Shown here in pieces: positions 1 through 6,483 of a DNA stretch of 7,032 nt; the stretch's first letter is position 1, and every line of letters starts with the position of its first letter. A program made the position numbers and the translations under genes. The stretch is taken from the NCBI GenBank assembly GCA_043780275.1, contig JAYWCV010000236.1:1-7032 (forward strand). The letters run 5' to 3'. Below the pieces are notes generated by a model that was not told the origin of the DNA, did no database searches, and saw only the letters and a list, made by a program, of their open reading frames with translations. The DNA comes from MGR-bin208 sp043780275. GTDB lineage: Bacteria; Bacteroidota; Bacteroidia; Chitinophagales; Chitinophagaceae.

Positions 1-16
1 ACGGACTTAAGTCCGT
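1..16. repeat. Perfect 16-base palindrome at the window edge
   Basis: The sequence acggacttaagtccgt equals its own reverse complement. It may continue to the left outside the window; the base at 17 is t, so an a at position 0 would extend it. It lies 20 bases before a second stem-loop at 37-62. The pair resembles the short palindromic intergenic repeats (REP-like, sometimes linked to RAYT transposases) that I associate with Bacteroidota genomes. That family assignment is from memory and is not proven by this window. It could instead be part of the terminator of a gene to the left. Confidence 0.5.
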
Positions 17-36
17 TGCCAATCAAACTTAAAGCT

Positions 37-62
37 TACCATGAAGTTCCTTAGGAACGGTA
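37..62. repeat. Imperfect stem-loop, REP-like
   Basis: The core gttcct-t-aggaac (46-58) is an inverted repeat with 6-base arms and a single central base. An outer 4-base pairing, tacc (37-40) with ggta (59-62), extends the stem, with a five-base bulge on the left side. There is no following T-run, so a classical terminator on the plus strand is unlikely. Together with the palindrome at 1-16 it may be one composite repeat element; the octamer acttaaag also occurs twice nearby (27-34 and 75-82). Confidence 0.45.
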
Positions 63-167
63 CATGATATACCCACTTAAAGTATCTACTAAACATTCCT
101 GTCACTTACTATAGCACCTCAAAATAAGAATTAGCCTTTTGTACAGTGTATATTCCATTGATATATA

Positions 168-203
168 TTGTGCTTTAAAGTTCGAATTGAATAGATAGAT
201 TTG
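168..203 (+). promoter_or_regulatory. Weak candidate Bacteroidota-type promoter for the kinase operon
   Basis: The sequence tagatttg at 196-203 matches the Bacteroidota -7 consensus TAnnTTTG. A TTG at 168-170 could serve as the -33 box, but the 25-base spacing is longer than the usual ~19-21. The resulting leader would be roughly 95 bases. In such AT-rich DNA this match can easily occur by chance. Confidence 0.2.
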
Positions 204-306
204 TATAGTATGAACCGAGCCACAAAAAATATTCAGCATTATGCCATTGGGGATGATTATTTTTTTGGCGAATAACATGTGACTAAAAATAAAACAATAC
301 GAACAC

Positions 307-1374
307 ATGAAATTAAAACTTTCACGATACTGGGTTTTTCAGATTTTAGGATGGGGTACATTCACCATTGTAAATATATTTTTTGCTTTTTCTTTCGATC
401 GGCTGAATGATTCAGAATCCAGGAGATTGTTTTTTATACGGCTTGCTGTATTTCTATTAAATGGTTTAGTTTTTACTCATTTGATGCGTTATGTAATTAT
501 TCGGTTAAATATTTTACAAAAAGCCCTGGATAAACAATTTTTCCAGCTTTTGATTATCACACTTTTTTTTGCATTCCTTGCTTCCATAGTTGATATCGAA
601 TTGTTGAAAAGATTGGATATGTTAAATAAAAGCCAGAGAGAAATTTTGGATAATAAGATTTTATTAATACTGAGTGTGACTATTTATTTTTTCGTTTTTC
701 TGTTTATTTGGAACCTGATTTATTTCATGTATCATTATGTTGTAAAAAGCCAGAAACAGCAACTGGATACACTCCGGTTAGAGTCCATGGTGAAAGAGCT
801 GGAATTAAAAACAATTAAGGCACACATCAATCCACATTTTATTTTCAACTCATTAAATAGTATCCGTGCACTAGTCGACGAAAATCCATTGAGGGCAAGG
901 AAGGCGGTGACTGAATTGAGTAATATCCTGCGAAGCAGTATGAATATTGGCAATGCAGAAACAGTAAGTTTTGATAAAGAGTTGAATATTGTAAAAGATT
1001 ATCTGGCGTTGGAACATATGCGTTTTGAAGACCGGCTTAAAATTGAGTTCGATATTGATGAAGAAACACTGGATCTTGAAGTGCCCCCAATGATGTTGCA
1101 AACGTTGACAGAAAATGCGATCAAACATGGAATCAGTAAAGAAGTTAATGGTGGTTCAATAAAAGTCAGTTCTCAGTTTCATGATAATTTTCACGAGTTG
1201 ACTGTTACAAATACCGGCAATTTAAATGGCAAGTATAATGAAGATGGATTCGGTATTGCAAGTACCGAAAGCCGCCTTGCACTTCTTTTCGGCCATAAAG
1301 CAACGTTTGAATTGAGACAAGTAGACTCAAATATCGTAGAAGCAAAATTGTTAATCCCAATAGAAATAAAATAA
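307..1374 (+). CDS. Membrane sensor histidine kinase, LytS/YehU-type (His_kinase family)
   Basis: This 355-residue sensor kinase probably autophosphorylates and passes the phosphate to the response regulator encoded 5 bases downstream. About four hydrophobic helices are visible (residues ~11-30, 41-60, 78-97, 118-142), with no large extracytoplasmic sensing domain, so the signal is probably sensed in or at the membrane. A charged linker (~147-170), likely coiled coil, leads to the His_kinase motif INPHFIFNSLNSI. H177 is the expected phosphorylated residue, and H173 sits where many relatives have Gln. The ATPase domain shows the N box (TENAIKHG, N270) and a glycine-rich G box (GFGIASTESRL, 314-324). 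The length is normal for four-helix members of this family in Bacteroidota. The ATG at 307 has an A-rich leader without Shine-Dalgarno, usual for this phylum. The stimulus cannot be told from sequence. Confidence 0.93.
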   Translation: MKLKLSRYWVFQILGWGTFTIVNIFFAFSFDRLNDSESRRLFFIRLAVFLLNGLVFTHLMRYVIIRLNILQKALDKQFFQLLIITLFFAFLASIVDIELLKRLDMLNKSQREILDNKILLILSVTIYFFVFLFIWNLIYFMYHYVVKSQKQQLDTLRLESMVKELELKTIKAHINPHFIFNSLNSIRALVDENPLRARKAVTELSNILRSSMNIGNAETVSFDKELNIVKDYLALEHMRFEDRLKIEFDIDEETLDLEVPPMMLQTLTENAIKHGISKEVNGGSIKVSSQFHDNFHELTVTNTGNLNGKYNEDGFGIASTESRLALLFGHKATFELRQVDSNIVEAKLLIPIEIK

Positions 1375-1379
1375 CTGTT

Positions 1380-2111
1380 ATGATAAGAGCATTAATCATC
1401 GATGATGAAAGATTGGCAAGGTCTGAGTTGAAAAAAATGTTACTTGAATTTCCTGAAATTGAAGTTGTCGGCGAAGCCAATAATGCCTCGGATGGTATTG
1501 CCAAGATTACCACACTAAAACCCGAATTGATTTTTTTGGATATACAGATGCCTGGAAAAACCGGGTTTGAAATGTTGACCGAGTTGGAAAAAGCACCGGT
1601 TGTAATTTTTACTACAGCATATGACGAGTTTGCTTTAAAAGCATTTGAAGTAAATGCATTAGATTATTTGCTGAAGCCGATTGAACCCAAAAGACTGGCT
1701 GATGCTATTATTAAGTTGCATTTATTGGATGGCAAGGACGATGTGCATCATGTGGAGCGGATCAATACAGATATTTTAACGGAAACCGACCAGGTATTTG
1801 TAAAAGATGGTGAACGGTGCTGGTTTGTAAAACTGAATGAAATCAGGTTGTTTGAAAGTGTGGGTAATTATGCCAAAGTATTTTTTGGCAGCAATAAGCC
1901 ACTGATTTTAAAATCACTCAATTCACTGGAAGAACGACTGGATGAAAAAGTTTTTTTCCGGGCGAACCGTAAGCATATTATCAATCTTCGCTGGGTAGAA
2001 AAAATAGAACCGTATTTTAATGGCGGTTTATTGGTGGAATTAAGAGGGGGGGACAAAATAGAAGTCAGCCGCAGGCAAACCGTGAAGTTTAAAGAAATGA
2101 TGAGCTTGTAA
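1380..2111 (+). CDS. LytTR-family response regulator (LytR/AlgR type)
   Basis: This 243-residue cytoplasmic DNA-binding regulator is the expected partner of the kinase just upstream; the 5-base gap implies co-transcription. The receiver domain spans residues ~2-118, with the acidic pair D8/D9, phosphoacceptor D54 (in FLDIQMPG), switch residue T79 (in FTTAYDE) and K99 (in LLKP). A linker (~119-136) leads to a LytTR DNA-binding domain (~137-240) with the typical segments around FESVGNYAKV and FFRANRKHIINLRWV. All receiver catalytic residues are present, so phosphorylation control is likely. Target promoters are unknown; I found no convincing paired LytTR repeats in this window. A run of seven G (2046-2052) encodes Gly-Gly near residue 223 and could be a slippage site, but the frame is intact. 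Confidence 0.94.
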   Translation: MIRALIIDDERLARSELKKMLLEFPEIEVVGEANNASDGIAKITTLKPELIFLDIQMPGKTGFEMLTELEKAPVVIFTTAYDEFALKAFEVNALDYLLKPIEPKRLADAIIKLHLLDGKDDVHHVERINTDILTETDQVFVKDGERCWFVKLNEIRLFESVGNYAKVFFGSNKPLILKSLNSLEERLDEKVFFRANRKHIINLRWVEKIEPYFNGGLLVELRGGDKIEVSRRQTVKFKEMMSL

Positions 2112-2118
2112 GTAATTA

Positions 2119-2167
2119 GCAATAAGCAATTGGCAACGTTTTCTTTAGATTGCCAATTGCTTATTGC
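2119..2167 (+). terminator. Long perfect hairpin after the kinase-regulator operon
   Basis: Two perfectly complementary 18-base arms (2119-2136 and 2150-2167) flank a 13-base loop, starting 7 bases after the regulator stop codon. The position fits a transcription terminator or an mRNA 3'-end stabiliser. No T-run follows the stem, so intrinsic termination is not certain. The decamer ttgccaattg occurs in the right arm (2150-2159) and again immediately after (2164-2173), which suggests a repeat-derived element. The M28 peptidase start lies only 46 bases beyond the stem, so partial read-through into that gene is possible. Confidence 0.55.
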
Positions 2168-2213
2168 CAATTGTCCTAAATTAATATCGAACTATTAAAA
2201 AATCAAATTTCAA

Positions 2214-3497
2214 ATGAAGAAAATATTTTTAACAGGGTTGTTGAATGCAATAACCTTTTTTGTTTTTGGTCAGCATATAGATGCCATCATTAATCAAAAA
2301 GAGGTTGATAGAATAATTACAACACTTGCTTCGGATGAAATGAAAGGCCGGAAAACATTTTCACCTGAAATTGAAATAGCTGCCAATTTTATTGCTGCCG
2401 AATTTAAAAAAGAAGGCTTGCAAACGTTTAACAACAGTCAATCCTATTTACAGGAATTTGTGATGGTAAAACCGAAAACAATTGATGCTTCTGCCCAAAT
2501 GGATGGAGTTGTTGCCGATGCAAAAAACCTGATGATTGTATCCTGCCAGAAATCGTCGAACATAAATGAAAACTCTGGGTTTGAAATTAAACAAATAAAA
2601 GCTTCAGACAATTTTTTCAATTCAGCTCAAGCATTCGGCACCTCAAAAAATAATTTACTGGTATTTGTTGATACAAGTTTTGCAGCTAATTTTTCCCGTT
2701 TGTCATTTTTGAAAAGAAATATTTTTAAAACCGATGTGACCATTATTTTTATTTTGGGATCAACTGTTTCGAAAAAATTTCAGATTGAATTCAACCAGGA
2801 AATCACCGAACAAAAATTATCAAATGTGGTTGCTGTATTGCCGGGAAAAACAAAAAAAGATGAGTTTGTAATTTTTTCCGGGCATTATGATCATATCGGT
2901 ATTGGTAAACCGGTAGATGGAGATTCTATTTATAATGGAGCCAATGATGATGCAGCGGGAATTACGGCCATGTTGATGCTTTCAAAATATTTTAAGACAT
3001 TGGGAAATAATGAGCGAACCATTCTTTTTGTGGCATTTACAGCCGAAGAAGTTGGTGGATTCGGATCTCAATATTTTTCTACACAATTAGATCCCAGAAA
3101 AGTAGTGGCCATGTTTAATATAGAAATGATTGGTACAGATTCTAAGTGGGGTAAGAATTCGGCTTATATCACCGGTTATGAAAAGACCGATATGGGTGCC
3201 ATTTTGGAGAAAAACCTGGAAGGATCAGTATTTAAATTTCACCCCGATCCTTATCCGCAACAACAACTTTTTTATCGTTCGGATAATGCAACCCTTGCCA
3301 GGTTAGGAGTACCTGCACATACTATTTCTACCTCCAAAATGGATAACGAGCCAAATTACCATGAACCTAGCGATGAAATAGAAACACTCGATATGAAAAA
3401 CATGACCATGATCATTAAATCCATAGCACTTAGTTCAAAAACTATTGTTGCAGGAAAAGATACACCAACAAGAGTGAAAGTGGAGGAGTTGAGGTAA
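2214..3497 (+). CDS. Exported M28-family zinc metallopeptidase
   Basis: This 427-residue protein probably removes N-terminal amino acids from peptides outside the cytoplasm. An N-terminal signal peptide (MKKIF start, hydrophobic to ~19, probable cleavage near FGQ-H) indicates export; no lipobox cysteine or obvious type IX secretion C-terminal domain is present. The peptidase domain occupies about residues 200-410. Expected zinc and catalytic residues are H224 (SGHYDH), D245 (NGANDDAAG), catalytic E278 with ligand E279 (FTAEEVGG), E304 (FNIEMIG) and H383 (NYHEPSDE). E304 stands where many M28 enzymes have Asp (NxDM). Residues ~85-200 look like a divergent insert before the catalytic core. The gene follows the regulator operon hairpin and may be independently transcribed. 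The substrate is unknown; aminopeptidase is the best guess, but carboxypeptidase and glutaminyl-cyclase members also exist in this fold. Confidence 0.88.
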   Translation: MKKIFLTGLLNAITFFVFGQHIDAIINQKEVDRIITTLASDEMKGRKTFSPEIEIAANFIAAEFKKEGLQTFNNSQSYLQEFVMVKPKTIDASAQMDGVVADAKNLMIVSCQKSSNINENSGFEIKQIKASDNFFNSAQAFGTSKNNLLVFVDTSFAANFSRLSFLKRNIFKTDVTIIFILGSTVSKKFQIEFNQEITEQKLSNVVAVLPGKTKKDEFVIFSGHYDHIGIGKPVDGDSIYNGANDDAAGITAMLMLSKYFKTLGNNERTILFVAFTAEEVGGFGSQYFSTQLDPRKVVAMFNIEMIGTDSKWGKNSAYITGYEKTDMGAILEKNLEGSVFKFHPDPYPQQQLFYRSDNATLARLGVPAHTISTSKMDNEPNYHEPSDEIETLDMKNMTMIIKSIALSSKTIVAGKDTPTRVKVEELR

Positions 3498-3534
3498 TCA
3501 CTAATCTGAAATTAACCTACTGCCACCTCAACTC
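3486..3534. terminator. Candidate bidirectional terminator between convergent genes
   Basis: The arms gagttgaggt (3486-3495) and acctcaactc (3525-3534) are perfect 10-base reverse complements enclosing 29 bases. The left arm runs into the stop codon of the M28 gene (3495-3497) and the right arm contains the stop of the minus-strand gene (3528-3530). A competing inner pairing is possible between ggtaat (3493-3498) and attaacc (3511-3517), with one bulged base. Neither side has a T-run, so the terminator call is tentative, and the symmetry could be fortuitous. Confidence 0.35.
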
Positions 3535-4853
3535 TTCATAAAGGGTTGTCTTTTCCAATATGTTGCTGACCGCCACAGCCACTCAAACGGGCCGAACCGA
3601 TAGAAACGTAACCAGATAGCAGAAAATATAATCTGAAAAATCCAAACAGCACCCACAACAAAATACAACTGGTGGTACTTAAGTTGGTTGTAATAACCCA
3701 ATCCATATCCATAAAAGAATAATGTGCAGATGATACTTTGCATTAAATAATTGGTAAAAGCCATTTGGCCCACATTGGCTAAACCTTTCATCAGCCAGGG
3801 AACAATCCTGCTACGAAATATCAGTATTACCAGGCTGGCGTGACCAAGACAAAGAAATACTCGTTTTAAATCATAAAGTGCCCAAAAGGGAACACGATAT
3901 GCATCAACATAAGCACCTATATTTAACAAACTACTCTGTTCCTTAGAAAACATCATCCAACCAATCGGAATACCGATACCATATCCAATTAATAAGCCCA
4001 TCGTATAAGTAGAAGTGGAAAGTTTATTGGAGAAAAAAGCCAGGCTGAATAAAGCCATTCCTAAAAACATCATGCAGAGCGAATCCCATATACCATGATA
4101 AATTCCCCAGGCCTCACTACCAGAATTGTTTGGGATGAAGTAATTGAAAATAGTTCCGTAACCGGAATGCATTTTTTGAACGTTTCTGGCACTTCTTTCA
4201 GCATCTGGCCTCCAGTTCTCTCTTTCCAGCCACGCAGTTCTGGCTTGTTGCTGTTCGGCAGTTAATTTTTTACCTTCTTTTTCTGATTTTACTGCTTCAA
4301 GGTAAGTAGCTCTTTGTTCCCTTGTCTCATTGTACCAGAGCTGTCCTTTGAACAGACCTATACCAATACATACAATGCTCAGAAGAATCAACCATTTTAC
4401 TGCTGTCTTCCGGAAAGGATAAAGCACCATGCCGGCTAATCCATAAAAAAAGAGAATATCTCCCGGCCATAACAAAACATACGCATTGATCACTCCAAAT
4501 AAAACCAGTAATAATAACCTTCGATAATATAATTCTGCCACAGTAACCCCACCCGATATTTCTTTTTTATTCATGGTAAACAAAATAACTCCTGCCCCAA
4601 ACAGCATGGAGAATAAACCCCTCATGGTACCTTCAAAAAATACAGAGATTACCTGCAGCGTACGGAAATCAGCCGTATCATGTAGCCCCCGCCTGACAGG
4701 ATACATACTGCCCCAATCAATACCAAAACCGGGAATATTCATCAGCAATATGCCGAGCAACGCAACACCGCGTACTATATCAATGGTTTTAATTCTTTCC
4801 GCAGCGGCTACAGGTCCTGTTGTTACTATTTGATTGGTTGTATTGAGATCCAT
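3528..4853 (-). CDS. DUF418 (YeiB-like) multipass membrane protein, paralogue A
   Basis: This 441-residue inner-membrane protein of unknown function belongs to the DUF418 group. It begins with the family's N-terminal signature RIKTIDIVRGVALLGILLMN (residues 20-39) and ends with the DUF418 core (~250-435), which includes FTNYLMQSIICTLFFYGYG (366-384) and GPFEWLWR (421-428). About ten hydrophobic segments are visible. A charged soluble stretch (~171-250) containing EREN, DAER and several Gln/Lys/Arg residues separates the two membrane halves. Distant relatives in the same superfamily include membrane acyltransferases, which suggests but does not show an acyl-transfer or transport role. It lies 33 bases downstream of a paralogue on the same strand and is probably co-transcribed with it. 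No Shine-Dalgarno precedes the ATG, and no alternative start fits better. Confidence 0.88.
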   Translation of the reverse strand: MDLNTTNQIVTTGPVAAAERIKTIDIVRGVALLGILLMNIPGFGIDWGSMYPVRRGLHDTADFRTLQVISVFFEGTMRGLFSMLFGAGVILFTMNKKEISGGVTVAELYYRRLLLLVLFGVINAYVLLWPGDILFFYGLAGMVLYPFRKTAVKWLILLSIVCIGIGLFKGQLWYNETREQRATYLEAVKSEKEGKKLTAEQQQARTAWLERENWRPDAERSARNVQKMHSGYGTIFNYFIPNNSGSEAWGIYHGIWDSLCMMFLGMALFSLAFFSNKLSTSTYTMGLLIGYGIGIPIGWMMFSKEQSSLLNIGAYVDAYRVPFWALYDLKRVFLCLGHASLVILIFRSRIVPWLMKGLANVGQMAFTNYLMQSIICTLFFYGYGLGYYNQLKYHQLYFVVGAVWIFQIIFSAIWLRFYRFGPFEWLWRSATYWKRQPFMKS

Positions 4854-4886
4854 ATAAATATTTTGAAAAGGTTTAACTAATGAAGA

Positions 4887-6317
4887 CTATACTGGAATAG
4901 CAGGTTCGGTGATTGACGATTTTTGGAATTTATCCGGTAGCCTCTTACCATAACTAATACGGCGAAGCAGCCATTCAACCGGTCCGTAATTAAAGTGTCG
5001 CACCCAGATCACACTAAATACTACCTGCAGCATAATAACTTCTGCAGCAAACATATAAAGTTGCCACTGGTTCAATCTTCCAAAATATCCCATGCCATAA
5101 CCATAAAAAAATATCGTGCAGAGGATGGTTTGAATAAAATAATTGGTTAGTGCTAATTTGCCTACACTGGCAAAAGCACTCCAAATACGATTTAAGAAAC
5201 CAATAGATAAAAACAGCATAACAAGGCTTGCATAGCCAAGTGCCATAACGGCTCTTTCAATAGGAAAAAAGAAAGTATGAGGCAGTGTATGATGGTTGAT
5301 ATATTTCACATAATCATGCAATGTGATTTGATGAAAGTGCAGCCTGTACCATCCCAAAAGCAATCCACCGGTTAAACAGGCAATTCCCAATAGCAAATAT
5401 CCGTTGCGGGAGAATTGATGGCTGAAAAACCCGATTTTAAAAAGCAGCATTCCTAAAAAGATCATGCCGGCAAAATCCCAAATGCCAATTTGGTAAGTCC
5501 ATTGTGCCTCTCTGGATTGTATTGTGGGCAGCAGATGATTCCATGTTTTTCCGTAATCAACACTTCGCATGGCTTTAATATTTGCATGATCTTTTTTTAC
5601 ATCCACTTTCATTGCTGCCAGTCTTCCTGTCCAGGCACTTGTATCTTGTTTTTGTAGCTTCGTTAAAGTATCCTTTTTAGCCACTATGCCTTTTTGTGCT
5701 TTGGCAATGGAATCTTTTTCAAACTTTTTTTCAAGAGCAGTTACAGCAAGATATTTAGTATACATTTTTTTATCATCCGCATAATTCCAGTAATTTTTTC
5801 CACAATAGATAAAAGTGGTCAGTATAGTTGCAATGAATAAACCACGATGAGAAAGCCGTACAAACGGAAAAAGAAGAATGCCCATTACGCCCAAATGAAA
5901 AAGTATATCCTGCGTCCATAAAAGAAGTACTGCATTAACCAAACCTAATAAGATCAACCATAGTTGTCGCTTAATGAAAACATCAGCTGTCGTTGTACTA
6001 CCTGCTTCCCTTTTTTTCGTCAGGAATAACATCATAGCTGCGCCAAAAACCAAAGCAATCAATGCTCTCATCTTCCCGTCAAAAAATAATTCGATTGCGC
6101 CAAATAGCCGGTAGTTCCAACCCTTTGACTGAAGTAACAACTGGTTTTGTTGTTGGCTACTAAAGCCACCAAACACCCAAATGCTTACAATTAAAGCACC
6201 GAGAACGGCTATTCCTCTTAATACATCAAGAGAATGAATGCGGTTATTAAATGAATCTGGATTGATAGAAAGATCAGCAGCAGCTTGCTGTTCACCGACA
6301 GGAGTAGTTGATATCAT
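4887..6317 (-). CDS. DUF418 (YeiB-like) multipass membrane protein, paralogue B
   Basis: This 476-residue protein is the first gene of the minus-strand pair and is clearly homologous to its downstream neighbour. Shared features are RIHSLDVLRGIAVLGAL near the N-terminus (26-42), the LFHLGVMGILLFPF helix (139-152), GIWDFAGMIFLGMLLF (278-293) and the C-terminal core with LTNYFIQTILCTIFFYGYG (390-408) and GPVEWLLRR (445-453). About ten membrane segments are expected. The central soluble stretch (~176-270) is longer and much richer in Lys than in the neighbour, with many KK and KD pairs. Function is unknown; the family is named from E. coli YeiB and is related to membrane acyltransferases. The promoter should lie in the divergent region 6318-6483. 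The ATG at 6317 lacks a Shine-Dalgarno, and the conserved N-terminal motif begins ~25 residues later, so a shorter start would be hard to exclude. Confidence 0.88.
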   Translation of the reverse strand: MISTTPVGEQQAAADLSINPDSFNNRIHSLDVLRGIAVLGALIVSIWVFGGFSSQQQNQLLLQSKGWNYRLFGAIELFFDGKMRALIALVFGAAMMLFLTKKREAGSTTTADVFIKRQLWLILLGLVNAVLLLWTQDILFHLGVMGILLFPFVRLSHRGLFIATILTTFIYCGKNYWNYADDKKMYTKYLAVTALEKKFEKDSIAKAQKGIVAKKDTLTKLQKQDTSAWTGRLAAMKVDVKKDHANIKAMRSVDYGKTWNHLLPTIQSREAQWTYQIGIWDFAGMIFLGMLLFKIGFFSHQFSRNGYLLLGIACLTGGLLLGWYRLHFHQITLHDYVKYINHHTLPHTFFFPIERAVMALGYASLVMLFLSIGFLNRIWSAFASVGKLALTNYFIQTILCTIFFYGYGMGYFGRLNQWQLYMFAAEVIMLQVVFSVIWVRHFNYGPVEWLLRRISYGKRLPDKFQKSSITEPAIPV

Positions 6318-6483
6318 TGGTCGAAGGTTTTGGTTTCGTGATGCAGGGAAATTTACTGTTAAAATAAGGAGTTCAGATTAATTAAAAAATTTTAATATGT
6401 TTTGTAGCATTCATCCGAATATTTATGATAGAAATTTAGTAAACAGGAATACTTATCTTGTCAGAGAAATACGGTTACTGATC
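6318..6483. promoter_or_regulatory. Divergent intergenic region between DUF418 pair and acylase gene
   Basis: These 166 AT-rich bases should hold back-to-back promoters. On the plus strand, tatgttttg (6396-6404) and tatcttg (6454-6460) are each one base off the TAnnTTTG box in length, with no good -33 TTG. On the minus strand, the complement of 6348-6355 reads TAAATTTC, one mismatch from the box. None is strong enough to call a transcription start. No stable hairpin or operator-like palindrome stood out. Confidence 0.4.

Larger units (their letters stand above)
1..306. other. Intergenic region upstream of the kinase operon
   Basis: No convincing coding region is present in these 306 bases. 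The first ~65 bases contain two palindromic elements, listed separately. The remainder is AT-rich and should contain the promoter and 5' leader of the downstream kinase-regulator operon. A reverse-strand open frame of 68 codons covers 102-308, but it has no recognisable domain and starts inside the kinase start codon region, so I do not call it. No tRNA-like or riboswitch-like fold was recognised by eye. Confidence 0.6.

Noticed and set aside
37..62. Stem-loop as an intrinsic terminator for a gene left of the window
   Set aside because: No T-run follows on the plus strand and no coding end is visible before it; a repeat element fits better, although the question cannot be settled from this window.
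102..308. Reverse-strand open frame of 68 codons in the upstream intergenic region
   Set aside because: It has no recognisable domain, a Cys/Ile/Tyr-rich composition typical of translated AT-rich non-coding DNA, and its start overlaps the kinase start codon.
735..1513. Several reverse-strand open frames inside the kinase and regulator genes
   Set aside because: They lie antisense to well-supported conserved domains and resemble no known protein.
1868..2170. Reverse-strand open frame across the regulator 3' end and hairpin
   Set aside because: It is antisense to the LytTR domain, and its start lies in the inverted repeat.
2214..3497. Type IX secretion C-terminal sorting domain on the M28 peptidase
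   Set aside because: The protein ends soon after the last zinc ligand region without the extra ~70-residue beta-rich domain or its typical motifs.
4573..4833. Plus-strand 86-codon open frame within DUF418 paralogue A
   Set aside because: It is antisense to the conserved N-terminal membrane region, with no domain or promoter.
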